This document shows, piece by piece, positions 53,055 through 62,251 of a stretch of 64,000 nt of DNA. The position numbers were made by a program, and so were the translations under genes. Source of the stretch: Streptacidiphilus jeojiense (GTDB lineage Bacteria > Actinomycetota > Actinomycetes > Streptomycetales > Streptomycetaceae); the NCBI RefSeq assembly GCF_000719095.1, contig NZ_JOEH01000010.1:228206-292205 (forward strand). The letters run 5' to 3'. The first letter of the stretch is position 1; every line of letters begins with the position of its first letter. A model generated the notes under the pieces. That model saw only the letters and a program-made list of their open reading frames with translations, did not search any database and was not told the origin of the DNA.

Positions 53055-54632
53055 ATGAAGGTGCTCCCACGACGGCGGAAAGCCGTCCTGTTGAACTCCG
53101 TCCTCGCCCTGGTGCTGGTCACCGGAGCGGGGGCCGCGTACGCGACCGTGAACAACGGCAGTAGCAGCACCGCCAAGAGCACGGCCCGGACGGCCACCGT
53201 CGAGCAGGGAACGGTGACGGCCACGGTCTCCGGCTCGGGCTCGCTGACCTCGCCGACCGACGCCGGTGTGAATTTCACCACTGGCGGCACACTCACCGAG
53301 GTGGACGTCACCGCAGGTCAGAAGGTCACCGCCGGGCAGGTCCTGGCGAAGGTCGACCCGACCACGGCGAACGAGACGCTGACCGAGGCGCAGGCCCAGC
53401 TCACCTCCGCGCAGGCGAACCTGACCGCGGTGGAGGACGGCACGGCCACCAGCAGCAACAACAACAGCGGTGGCGGCAGCTCCTCCGGCGGCAGCAGCAC
53501 AAGCGGCAGCAGTACGAGCGGCGGCAGCAGCAGTGGCGGTACCACCGGGGGCAGCACCACCGGGTACACCAGCACCGGCGGCACCTCGGGCGGCAGCAGC
53601 AGCGGCGGTTCCACCACCGGCGGCCGCAGCGCCACCCCGACCACCAGCCCGTCGGCCTCGGCCAGGCCGAGCCCGTCCGCCAGCGCCTCCGCGAGCGCCT
53701 CCGCCTCCGCGTCCGCCTCGGCCTCCGCGTCGAAGAGCAAGGCCGCCACCGTCCAGGACGCCGGCTATGTCACGGACGTCACCGCGAGCGCCACGCCCTC
53801 GGTCGACCCGGCCCAGCTGGCCTCGGCCGAGCAGCAGGTCACCACCGCGCAGAACTCCGTCGACGCCGCCCAGCGCGCGGTGGACGGTACGGTGCTGAAG
53901 GCCCCGGTCAGCGGCACGGTTGCGTCGGTCACCGGCAAGGTCGGCGACACGGTGTCCGGCACCACCAGCTCCGGCGGCTCCGGTTCCGGCGGCAGTTCGA
54001 GCAGCAGCAGTAGCAGCAGTTCCTCCTCCACCCTCAGCGGTTTCGTGGTGATCACCAACCCCACCGGGATGGAGGTCTCCGCGGACTTCTCCGAGTCGGA
54101 CGCGCTCAAGCTGAAGTCCGGCCAGGCCGCCACGGTCACCCTGAACGCCGAGACCGGCACCACGCTCACCGCCAAGCTGCTCTCCATCAGCTCGCTGCCG
54201 GTCAGCAGCTCCAGCTCCGGCGGCAGCTCCAGCAGCGCAGTGCAGTACGCGGCGCTGCTGGCGATCACCAGCGACACCTCCAACCTGCGCACCGGCCTGA
54301 GCGCCAGCGTCCAGGTCACCACCGGCGAGGCGCAGAACGCGCTGTGGGTGCCGACCACCGCGGTCACCGGCACCGGCGCCAACAGCACGGTGACCGTCGT
54401 CAACGCGAACGGCACGACCACCCGCACCCCCGTCACCGTGGGCATCCAGGGCGACACCGAGGTGCAGATCACCAGCGGTGTCCAGCTCGGCCAGAAGGTG
54501 CAGCTGACCGTGGTGTCCACCACCGGCAGCAACGGCTTCCCGGCCGGCGGCTTCCCCGGCGGCACCGGACGCACCCGTACCGGCACGGCCGGCGGCGCCG
54601 CCGTCGGCGGTCTGGGCGGTGGTCGGGGATGA
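53055..54632 (+). CDS. MacA/HlyD-type efflux adaptor, copy 2
   Basis: 525 aa, paralogue of 48209-49567. Start MKVLPRRRKAVLLNSVLALV and the lipoyl halves (ATVEQGTVTATVSGSGSLTS; VDVTAGQKVTAGQVLAKVDP) align closely. The hairpin tip is again interrupted, here by about 110 residues of Gly/Ser/Thr repeats ending in Ser/Ala alternation, much longer than in copy 1. The returning helix is AEQQVTTAQNSVDAAQRAVD. The low-complexity block is where the copies differ most. Its stop overlaps the ATPase ATG (ATGA). No ribosome-binding site; probably leaderless. Confidence 0.85.
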   Translation: MKVLPRRRKAVLLNSVLALVLVTGAGAAYATVNNGSSSTAKSTARTATVEQGTVTATVSGSGSLTSPTDAGVNFTTGGTLTEVDVTAGQKVTAGQVLAKVDPTTANETLTEAQAQLTSAQANLTAVEDGTATSSNNNSGGGSSSGGSSTSGSSTSGGSSSGGTTGGSTTGYTSTGGTSGGSSSGGSTTGGRSATPTTSPSASARPSPSASASASASASASASASASKSKAATVQDAGYVTDVTASATPSVDPAQLASAEQQVTTAQNSVDAAQRAVDGTVLKAPVSGTVASVTGKVGDTVSGTTSSGGSGSGGSSSSSSSSSSSSTLSGFVVITNPTGMEVSADFSESDALKLKSGQAATVTLNAETGTTLTAKLLSISSLPVSSSSSGGSSSSAVQYAALLAITSDTSNLRTGLSASVQVTTGEAQNALWVPTTAVTGTGANSTVTVVNANGTTTRTPVTVGIQGDTEVQITSGVQLGQKVQLTVVSTTGSNGFPAGGFPGGTGRTRTGTAGGAAVGGLGGGRG

Positions 54633-55507
54633 GGCTGCGCAGCAGGCCGCAGCAGCCACCGCCGGCCGAGCCGCCGGTCCCGCGCGGCCCGGTGCCGATC
54701 CTGGCGGTGCGCCGCCTGGTCAAGACCTACGGCCACGGCGACGCCGCGGTGCACGCCCTGGCCGGCCCGGTCGACGACCAGGGCGTGGAGCAGGGCGTCG
54801 ACCTGACGATCTACCAGGGCGACTTCGTCGCCATCATGGGCAGCTCGGGTTCCGGGAAGTCGACCCTGATGAACATCCTGGGCTGCCTGGACGCCCCCAC
54901 CTCCGGCCGCTACCTGCTGGACGGCATCGACGTCGGCTACCTGGACGAGCACCAGCTGTCGCTGGTCCGCAACCGCAAGATCGGCTTCATCTTCCAGTCC
55001 TTCAACCTGGTCCCGCGCACCACCGCGCTGGCCCAGGTCGAACTCCCGCTCGCCTACGCCGGGGTGAAGGCCGCCGAGCGGCGCCGCCGGGCGATGGCCG
55101 CGCTCACCCTGGTCGGCCTGGCCGACCGCGCCGACCACCGTCCCAATGAGCTCTCCGGCGGCCAGCAGCAGCGCGTGGCCGTCGCCCGGGCCCTGGTGAC
55201 CAGCCCGGCCATGCTGCTCGCCGACGAGCCGACCGGAAACCTCGACAGCCGCTCCACCGACGACGTCCTGGCCATCGTCGACCGCCTCAACGCCGCCGGC
55301 CGCACCATCGTCCTGATCACCCACGAGGACGAGGTGGCCCGGCACGCCAAACGGGTGGTCCGGCTGGTCGACGGCCAGATCTACGAGGACATCCGGCAGG
55401 CACCGCTGCACGGCCTGCCCCCCGCCCTGCAGGACCCCGAGGAGTTCGCCTCGCACACCCTGCACATCGGCCACGTACGGGCCCACGCGAACGGAGGCGA
55501 CCGGTGA
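54629..55507 (+). CDS. MacB-type ABC transporter ATPase, copy 2
   Basis: 292 aa with intact Walker A (GSSGSGKST), Q-loop, LSGGQQQR signature, ADEPTGNLD and H-loop. It is nearly identical to copy 1 over the catalytic core but differs at the N-terminus (MRLRSRPQQPPPAEPPVPRG) and in the ten-residue insert (GPVDDQGVEQ). It overlaps the adaptor stop by ATGA and the permease start by GTGA, so it is translationally coupled. By sequence it should be functional. Confidence 0.93.
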   Translation: MRLRSRPQQPPPAEPPVPRGPVPILAVRRLVKTYGHGDAAVHALAGPVDDQGVEQGVDLTIYQGDFVAIMGSSGSGKSTLMNILGCLDAPTSGRYLLDGIDVGYLDEHQLSLVRNRKIGFIFQSFNLVPRTTALAQVELPLAYAGVKAAERRRRAMAALTLVGLADRADHRPNELSGGQQQRVAVARALVTSPAMLLADEPTGNLDSRSTDDVLAIVDRLNAAGRTIVLITHEDEVARHAKRVVRLVDGQIYEDIRQAPLHGLPPALQDPEEFASHTLHIGHVRAHANGGDR

Positions 55508-56522
55508 ACCCCTTCCAGACCCTGCGCTTCGCCTTCGGCGGCCTGGCCGCCAACAAGATCCGCTCCGGGCTGACCATGCTGGGCATCCTGATCGGCGTCG
55601 CCGCCGTCATCCTGCTGCTGGCCGTCGGCAACGGCTCCTCGCAGGCGGTCAAGGACGCCATCCAGGCCCTCGGCACCAACTCGCTGACGGTCACCTCGGG
55701 TTCGGGGTCGAGCACCTCCACCGCGACCACCATCAAGCCGCTGACCGTGGACGACGCCAGGGCGCTGGCGGACACCAGCCAGGCCCCGGACATCAAGGGC
55801 GTGGCACCCGAGGTCAGCACCTCGCAGACGGCGATCTACGAGGGCACCTCGCACACCGTCAGCTCCGTGGTCGGCACCTACCCGGCCTACTTCGAGGCCT
55901 CCAACAGCAAGGTCGACAAGGGCGACTACTTCAGCAACGACGATGTGCTCAACTCCCGCAAGGTCGCGGTGATCGGCTCGACCACCGCAACCGACCTGTT
56001 CGGCACGGTCAGCCCGATCGGCAAGGTGATCACCCTCGGTGGCACCCCGTTCACCGTGGTCGGCGAGCTGGCCACCAAGGGCGGAACCGGCTTCCAGGAC
56101 CCGGACGACACCATCATCGCGCCGCTGCCGACCGTCCAGAACGCCTTCACCGGGTTCAGCGGCTCGCTCAGCCAGATCCTGGTCGAGGCCACCACCGCGG
56201 ACGCCACCACCAACGCCACCAACGAGATCACCACGATCCTGATGGGCCAGCACTCCATCACCAGCGCCAGCGCGGTGGACTTCCGGGTCTCCAGCCAGAC
56301 CTCGCTGCTGACCACCCGCACCTCCACCGACCAGACCTTCACGGTGCTGCTGGGGGCGGTGGCGGCGATCTCGCTGCTGGTCGGCGGGATCGGGATCACC
56401 AACATCATGCTGGTCACGGTCACCGAGCGGACATCGCCGTCGCCATCGGCCTGTTCTTCGGCAGCTATCCGGCCAGCCGGGCGGCGAGCCTGCGCCCGAT
56501 CGAGGCGCTGCGTCATGAGTGA
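55504..56522 (+). pseudogene. MacB-type ABC permease, copy 2, frameshifted by an internal deletion
   Basis: The first 309 residues are a normal permease, closely related to copy 1 (GTG start, helix 1, core domain, helix 2 through NIMLVTVTERT). Directly after ACCGAGCGGAC the sequence jumps to DNA for the last helix (IAVAIGLFFGSYPASRAASL), but one base out of phase. The proper frame ends at TGA 56520-56522. The actual open frame instead reads through as SPSPSACSSAAIRPAG... into the next gene, giving a 568-codon fusion ending at 57210. It is either a real inactivating deletion or a sequencing/assembly error. Confidence 0.75.
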
Positions 56523-57210
56523 CCGTCACACATCTGAGGGGACAACGGACATGGCCGGACGACACGGCGAACTCGTGAAGGCGAACGACTCGTTCGTCCC
56601 CGGCCTGCGCGAGGAGGAGCCCACCCAGGTGCTCGACGTGGTGGCCGGTTCCGAGCTCAGCCCGGAGGAGATCCTCGCCGAGCCCCCGGACACCCGCGAC
56701 ATCGTCGGAGAACTGGCCGCGCCGCCGCGCCGCAAGCTGCCCTGGCTGACCCTGGCGCTGGCCGGCGGCGTGATCGCCGCGATCGCCTTCGCCGGCGGCG
56801 CGATGGTCGAGAAGAACGTCAAGCCGGCCACCACGACCGCGGCCGCCGGCGGCTTCGCCGGCTTCACCCGCGGCGCGGCCGGCGGGGCGGCCGGCACCGG
56901 CGGACTGGGAACCGGAACCGGCACCGCCGGCGGAGCCACCACCGGCACGGTCAAGCTGGTCGACGGCAGCACGGTCTACCTCACCGACTCCTCCGGCAAC
57001 ATCGTGAAGGTCACCACCGGCAGCTCCACCAAGGTCACCCTCTCCAGCACCGGCAAGGTCGGCGACCTCAAGGCGGGGGAGACGGTCACTGTCCGGGGCA
57101 CCACCGACTCCTCCGGCAACCTGGCCGCGACCACCGTCAGCGAGGGCGCGACCACCACGGCGGGGGGCTTCGGCGCAGGCGGCTTCGGCGGCGGGACGAC
57201 CGGCGGATAA
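56515..57210 (+). CDS. Membrane-anchored DUF5666-like protein, copy 2
   Basis: 231 aa from ATG 56515, overlapping the permease's proper stop as in copy 1; ATG 56551 (MAGRHGELV) with GAGGGG upstream is an alternative. The cytoplasmic motif EEILAEPPDTRDIVGELAAP then PRRKLPWL, the single helix (LALAGGVIAAIAFAGGAMVE), the Gly-rich linker and the DUF5666-like domain (GTVKLVDGSTVYLTDSSGNI) parallel copy 1. Because the upstream permease is out of frame, this protein lies in the same open frame and could be made as a C-terminal fusion. Function unknown. Confidence 0.7.
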   Translation: MSDRHTSEGTTDMAGRHGELVKANDSFVPGLREEEPTQVLDVVAGSELSPEEILAEPPDTRDIVGELAAPPRRKLPWLTLALAGGVIAAIAFAGGAMVEKNVKPATTTAAAGGFAGFTRGAAGGAAGTGGLGTGTGTAGGATTGTVKLVDGSTVYLTDSSGNIVKVTTGSSTKVTLSSTGKVGDLKAGETVTVRGTTDSSGNLAATTVSEGATTTAGGFGAGGFGGGTTGG

Positions 57211-57310
57211 GGACGTTTAGCTGTTCCTCATCCAGGACCCATACGGTGCACAGTGCAACCGTCTTGGATTCAACCCCCTCACCCTCCGTCTTACCTGTCA
57301 GGGGCCGCAC

Positions 57311-58045
57311 ATGGACAGCACCGAAGCCAGTCTCCTGGTCGTCGACGACGAACCGAACATCCGGGAACTGCTCTCGGCCTCGCTCCGCTTCGCGGGCTTC
57401 AACGTCTCATCCGCCGCCTCCGGCGCCGAGGCCGTGGCCGCCGTCGCCAGGCAGCGGCCCGACCTGGTGCTGCTGGACGTGATGCTGCCGGACATGGACG
57501 GCTTCGCCGTGGTCCGGCGGCTGCGGGACGAGCAGCCGGGCACCCCGGCCGGCCGCGGCGGCGAGCGCGACCGGATCCCGGTGATCTTCCTCACCGCCAA
57601 GGACGGCGTGGACGACAAGATCAGCGGCCTGACCGCGGGCGGCGACGACTACGTCACCAAGCCCTTCAGCCTGGAGGAGCTGATCGCCCGGATCCGGGCG
57701 ATCCTGCGCCGCACCGGCGGCCCGGCGGACGCGGGCCGGCTGGTGGTGGCCGACCTCGAACTCGACCCGGTCGGCCACCAGGTGGTCCGCGGCGGCAACC
57801 AGGTCTCGCTCTCGCCGACCGAGTTCAAGCTGCTGGAGTACCTGATGAGCAACACCGGCCGGGTGGTGTCCAAGATGCAGATCCTGGACCACGTCTGGGC
57901 CTACGACTTCGGCGGGGACCTCAGCATCGTCGAGTCCTACATCTCCTACCTGCGGCGCAAGGTCGACTCCGGCGCCAACGGACACCCCAAGCTGATCCAC
58001 ACCGTCCGGGGAATCGGCTATGTCCTTCGTCGTCCGCCTGCTTAA
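57311..58045 (+). CDS. OmpR-family response regulator
   Basis: 244 aa. Receiver domain: DDE acidic pocket (VVDDEPNIREL), phospho-acceptor Asp near residue 55 (LLDVMLPD), Thr in FLTAKD and Lys in VTKPFSL. DNA-binding winged helix: LSPTEFKLLEYLMSNTGRVV and VESYISYLRRKVD, ending GIGYVLRRPPA. AGGGG lies 7 bp before ATG 57311. It overlaps the sensor gene by 26 bp. Placed directly after the duplicated MacAB unit, it is the likely regulator of those promoters, which carry 11-bp-phased repeats suitable for an OmpR-type dimer. Confidence 0.95.
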   Translation: MDSTEASLLVVDDEPNIRELLSASLRFAGFNVSSAASGAEAVAAVARQRPDLVLLDVMLPDMDGFAVVRRLRDEQPGTPAGRGGERDRIPVIFLTAKDGVDDKISGLTAGGDDYVTKPFSLEELIARIRAILRRTGGPADAGRLVVADLELDPVGHQVVRGGNQVSLSPTEFKLLEYLMSNTGRVVSKMQILDHVWAYDFGGDLSIVESYISYLRRKVDSGANGHPKLIHTVRGIGYVLRRPPA

Positions 58046-59492
58046 CCGGGCCCGCGGCGCGGTCGGGCGCCGGCTGTCGCTCCGCGGCCGGCTGCTGGTG
58101 CTCGCGATCGCGCTGGTCACCCTCGGTCTCGCGGTCAGCGACACGCTGGTGCTGACCACGGTCCGCTACCAGCTGGTGCAGCGGGTCGACGACCAGATGC
58201 GCCGGGTGGTGGCCCCCAACAGCGGGCGGCTCTGGGCGCCGCCGAAGGGCCGCGACAACGGCAGCCCCACCCTGCCCAGCAAGTTCGTCATCACCATCCG
58301 TGAGCCCGACGGCAGCTACCGTCCCTTCCTGGACCAGCTGGTGACCGCCTCCGACCCGGTCCCCAGCCTCCCGGCGCTCAGCGCCGACCAGGTGAGCGCA
58401 CATCTGGACAAGCCGTTCACGGTCCCCAGCAACCACGGCGGCGGCAGCTGGCGGGTGCTGATGCAGCAGCGGACCGAGGACGGCATCGAGGTCACCGTGG
58501 TGGTCGCCTCCTCGCTGGACGACACCGACGCCACCGTGGCCAAGTTCGACGAGGGCTTCCTCGCCATCGGTGCCGCGGTGGTCCTGCTGATCGGGCTGGC
58601 CGGCTGGTTCGCGGTCCGCCGCGGCCTCAAGCCGCTGCGCCGGATCGAGGCCACCGCCACCGAGATCGCCGCCGGGCAGACCCTGTCGCACCGGATGCCG
58701 GAAGGCTCCCAGCGCACCGAGGTCGGCCGGCTGGCCGGCTCGCTCAACTCCATGCTGGCCCAGATCGAGTCGGCCTTCGCCGCCCGGGCCGCCTCCGAGG
58801 ACCGGATGCGGCGCTTCGTCGCCGACGCCTCCCACGAGCTGCGCACCCCGCTGGCCGGGATCCGCGGCTTCGCCGAGCTCTACCGGATGGGGGCGCTGAG
58901 CGAGGAGGCCGACATCAAGCGCACCATGGCCAGGATCGAGAGCGAGGCGCTGCGGATGGGCGGCCTGGTCGAGGACCTGCTCACGCTGGCCCGCCTGGAC
59001 GAGCAGCGCCCCCTGGAACTGGCGCCGATGGACCTGCGCACCCTGGCCGCCGACGCCCTGCACGACACCACCGCACTGGACCCCACCCGCCCGGTCGCAC
59101 TCACCGGCCCCGGCGGCAGCACCGCCCCGACCGCCGCCCTGGTCCTGGGCGACGAGGCCCGGCTCCGCCAGGTGGTCACCAACCTGGTCGGCAACGCCGT
59201 CAAGCACACGCCGCGCGGCACCGCGGTACGCATCGGCGTCGGCACCGTCGACGGCCAGGGCGTCATCGAGGTCGCCGACAACGGCCCGGGGCTGACCCCG
59301 GACCAGGCCGCCCGGGTGTTCGAGCGCTTCTACCGCGTCGACTCCTCCCGCAGCCGCCAGGACGGCGGCGGCGCGGGCCTCGGCCTGGCCATCGTCTCCG
59401 CCCTCACCGCAGCCCACCACGGGCAGGTCGACCTGCTCACCACCCCCGGCGAAGGCGCCGTGTTCCGAGTACGGATCCCGGCTGCGCGCTAG
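58020..59492 (+). CDS. Sensor histidine kinase
   Basis: 490 aa. Helix 1 (LLVLAIALVTLGLAVSDTLV), an extracytoplasmic sensor of about 130 residues, helix 2 (FLAIGAAVVLLIGLAGWFAV), a HAMP linker, the H-box FVADASHELRTPLAGI (His near 271), N-box NLVGNAVKHTP, G1 DNGPGL, F-box FERFYR and G2 GAGLGLAIV. It is a complete orthodox class I kinase, translationally coupled to the regulator. The envelope-located sensor and neighbouring efflux genes suggest it detects an antimicrobial or envelope stress. Confidence 0.95.
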   Translation: MSFVVRLLNRARGAVGRRLSLRGRLLVLAIALVTLGLAVSDTLVLTTVRYQLVQRVDDQMRRVVAPNSGRLWAPPKGRDNGSPTLPSKFVITIREPDGSYRPFLDQLVTASDPVPSLPALSADQVSAHLDKPFTVPSNHGGGSWRVLMQQRTEDGIEVTVVVASSLDDTDATVAKFDEGFLAIGAAVVLLIGLAGWFAVRRGLKPLRRIEATATEIAAGQTLSHRMPEGSQRTEVGRLAGSLNSMLAQIESAFAARAASEDRMRRFVADASHELRTPLAGIRGFAELYRMGALSEEADIKRTMARIESEALRMGGLVEDLLTLARLDEQRPLELAPMDLRTLAADALHDTTALDPTRPVALTGPGGSTAPTAALVLGDEARLRQVVTNLVGNAVKHTPRGTAVRIGVGTVDGQGVIEVADNGPGLTPDQAARVFERFYRVDSSRSRQDGGGAGLGLAIVSALTAAHHGQVDLLTTPGEGAVFRVRIPAAR

Positions 59493-59499
59493 TACCTGG

Positions 59500-59525
59500 C
59501 TGGGCGCGCAGTTCCCCGCGCCCCT
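59500..59525. repeat. Copy of an abundant Streptomyces intergenic repeat
   Basis: The segment around GGGCGCGCAGTTCCCCGCGC followed by CCCT, just after the kinase stop, matches from memory a short GC-rich motif (reverse strand GGGGCGCGGGGAACTGCGCG) dispersed in many Streptomyces genomes. Only one copy is seen in this window. Confidence 0.45.
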
Positions 59526-59588
59526 GGGGGCTGCAACTGAACCGGGGACCCCCCTGCAAGCTTCGAAAACCCGTAGGTCATAATACTT

Positions 59589-59604
59589 TGTGAATGTGTT
59601 CACG
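59589..59604. promoter_or_regulatory. Rex operator (ROP) upstream of cydA
   Basis: TGTGAATGTGTTCACG differs by one base from perfect TGTGAA-N4-TTCACA symmetry, the operator of the NADH-sensing repressor Rex. A second TTCACAA half-site follows at 59605-59611. From memory, the S. coelicolor cyd operon is under Rex. It lies about 103 bp upstream of the cydA GTG. Confidence 0.82.
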
Positions 59605-59706
59605 TTCACAAGAGAACGATCGCGTCGTGCCTGCGCTGTGGAAACGGCAAAAAATGCATAACTAGGCATGACAATCGTTCAGAACACGACCGAGGGAGGC
59701 ACCGAC

Positions 59707-61236
59707 GTGGAGCTGGCACTCGCCCACGAGACGATGGCGCGCTGGCAGTTCGGCATCACCACCGTGTACCACTTCCTCTTCGTCCCCCTGACGATCAGCC
59801 TGGCCGCACTCACCGCAGGACTGCAGACCGCCTGGGTCCGCACCGACAAGGCCAAGTACTTCAAGGCCACCAAGTTCTGGGGCAAGCTCCTGCTGATCAA
59901 CCTCGCACTCGGGGTGGCCACCGGGATCGTCCAGGAGTTCCAGTTCGGCATGAACTGGTCCGCCTACTCCAAGTTCGTCGGCGACGTCTTCGGGGCGCCG
60001 CTCGCGATGGAGGCCCTGCTCGCCTTCTTCTTCGAGTCCACCTTCATCGGCCTGTGGATCTTCGGCTGGGAGCGGCTGCCGAAGAAGATCCACCTGGGCT
60101 GCATCTGGATGGTCGCCATCGGCACCATCCTCTCCGCCTACTTCATCCTGGCCGCCAACTCCTGGATGCAGCACCCGGTCGGCTACACCATCGGCGCCAA
60201 CGGCCGGGCCCAGCTGACCGACATCGGCAAGGTGCTCTTCCAGGAGACCACCCTGGTCGTGGTCTTCCACACGATGATGGCGTCCTTCCTGACCGGTGGA
60301 GCCTTCATGGTCGGCATCGCCGCCTACCAGCTGCGCCGCCAGCACCGGCTGCAGGAGACCGACTCCGCCAAGATCGGCGCCATGCGCGCCAGCCTGCGCC
60401 TGGGCCTGGTGATCGCGGTGATCTTCGGCATCGGCACCGCCGTCAGCGGCGACAGCCTGGGCAAGGTGATGTTCCGTCAGCAGCCCATGAAGATGGCCGC
60501 CGCCGAAGCCCTCTGGGACACCCAGCAGCCGGCCCCGTTCTCGATCTTCGCCTACGGCAACGTCAACGAGGGCCGGAACACCATAGAGCTCACCATCCCC
60601 GGCCTGCTCTCCTTCCTGGCGACCAGCAACTTCCACGACGCCGTCCCCGGCATCAACGACGTGCAGGCCCAGGAACGGGCCAAGTACGGAGACAAGGCCC
60701 CCAGCTACGAGCCCAACATCCCGACCGCCTTCTGGGGCTTCCGCTGGATGATCGGCTTCGGGATGACCTCCTTCGCCATCGCCGCCGCCGGCCTCTGGCT
60801 GACCCGCAAGCGCTTCTGGCTGGCCCCCGAGCACCGCCGCGGCGAATCCGAGATCCCGCTGCTGATGCTCACCAGAACCAAGGAGCTCAACCCGTTCCTC
60901 AACAAGTGGGCCTGGCGGATCGCCATCCTCACCATGGGCTTCCCGCTGATCGCCAACTCCTGGGGCTGGATCTTCACCGAGATGGGCCGTCAGCCCTGGG
61001 CCGTCTACGGCCTGATCACCACAGCCGAGGCGGTCTCGCCGACCGTCTCCGTCGGCGAACAGATCACCTCGCTCACCATCTTCACCCTCCTCTACGCCCT
61101 CCTGGCCGTGATCGAGATCCGTCTCATGATCACCTACGCCAAGGCCGGCCCCACCGACGAGGAACCCCCGAGCCAGGACCCCACCCTCCGCGGCCCGTCC
61201 GGCGACGCCGACCAGCCCCTCGCCTTCGCGTACTGA
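59707..61236 (+). CDS. cydA: Cytochrome bd ubiquinol/menaquinol oxidase subunit I
   Basis: 509 aa. Begins VELALAHETMARWQFGITTV; His and Met haem ligands are in the conserved helices (FHTMMASFLTGGAFMVG; GKVMFRQQPMKMAAAEALW). The short Q-loop is of the actinobacterial type, and GRQPWAVYGLITTAEAVSP is diagnostic. With CydB it reduces O2 to water at high affinity under low oxygen. GTG 59707 is chosen over ATG 59668 because GAGGGAGG lies 7 bp before it and the protein then starts at the family N-terminus. Confidence 0.96.
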   Translation: MELALAHETMARWQFGITTVYHFLFVPLTISLAALTAGLQTAWVRTDKAKYFKATKFWGKLLLINLALGVATGIVQEFQFGMNWSAYSKFVGDVFGAPLAMEALLAFFFESTFIGLWIFGWERLPKKIHLGCIWMVAIGTILSAYFILAANSWMQHPVGYTIGANGRAQLTDIGKVLFQETTLVVVFHTMMASFLTGGAFMVGIAAYQLRRQHRLQETDSAKIGAMRASLRLGLVIAVIFGIGTAVSGDSLGKVMFRQQPMKMAAAEALWDTQQPAPFSIFAYGNVNEGRNTIELTIPGLLSFLATSNFHDAVPGINDVQAQERAKYGDKAPSYEPNIPTAFWGFRWMIGFGMTSFAIAAAGLWLTRKRFWLAPEHRRGESEIPLLMLTRTKELNPFLNKWAWRIAILTMGFPLIANSWGWIFTEMGRQPWAVYGLITTAEAVSPTVSVGEQITSLTIFTLLYALLAVIEIRLMITYAKAGPTDEEPPSQDPTLRGPSGDADQPLAFAY

Positions 61237-61246
61237 GGAGAGAACC

Positions 61247-62245
<999 letters not shown>

Positions 62246-62251
62246 GGTGCC

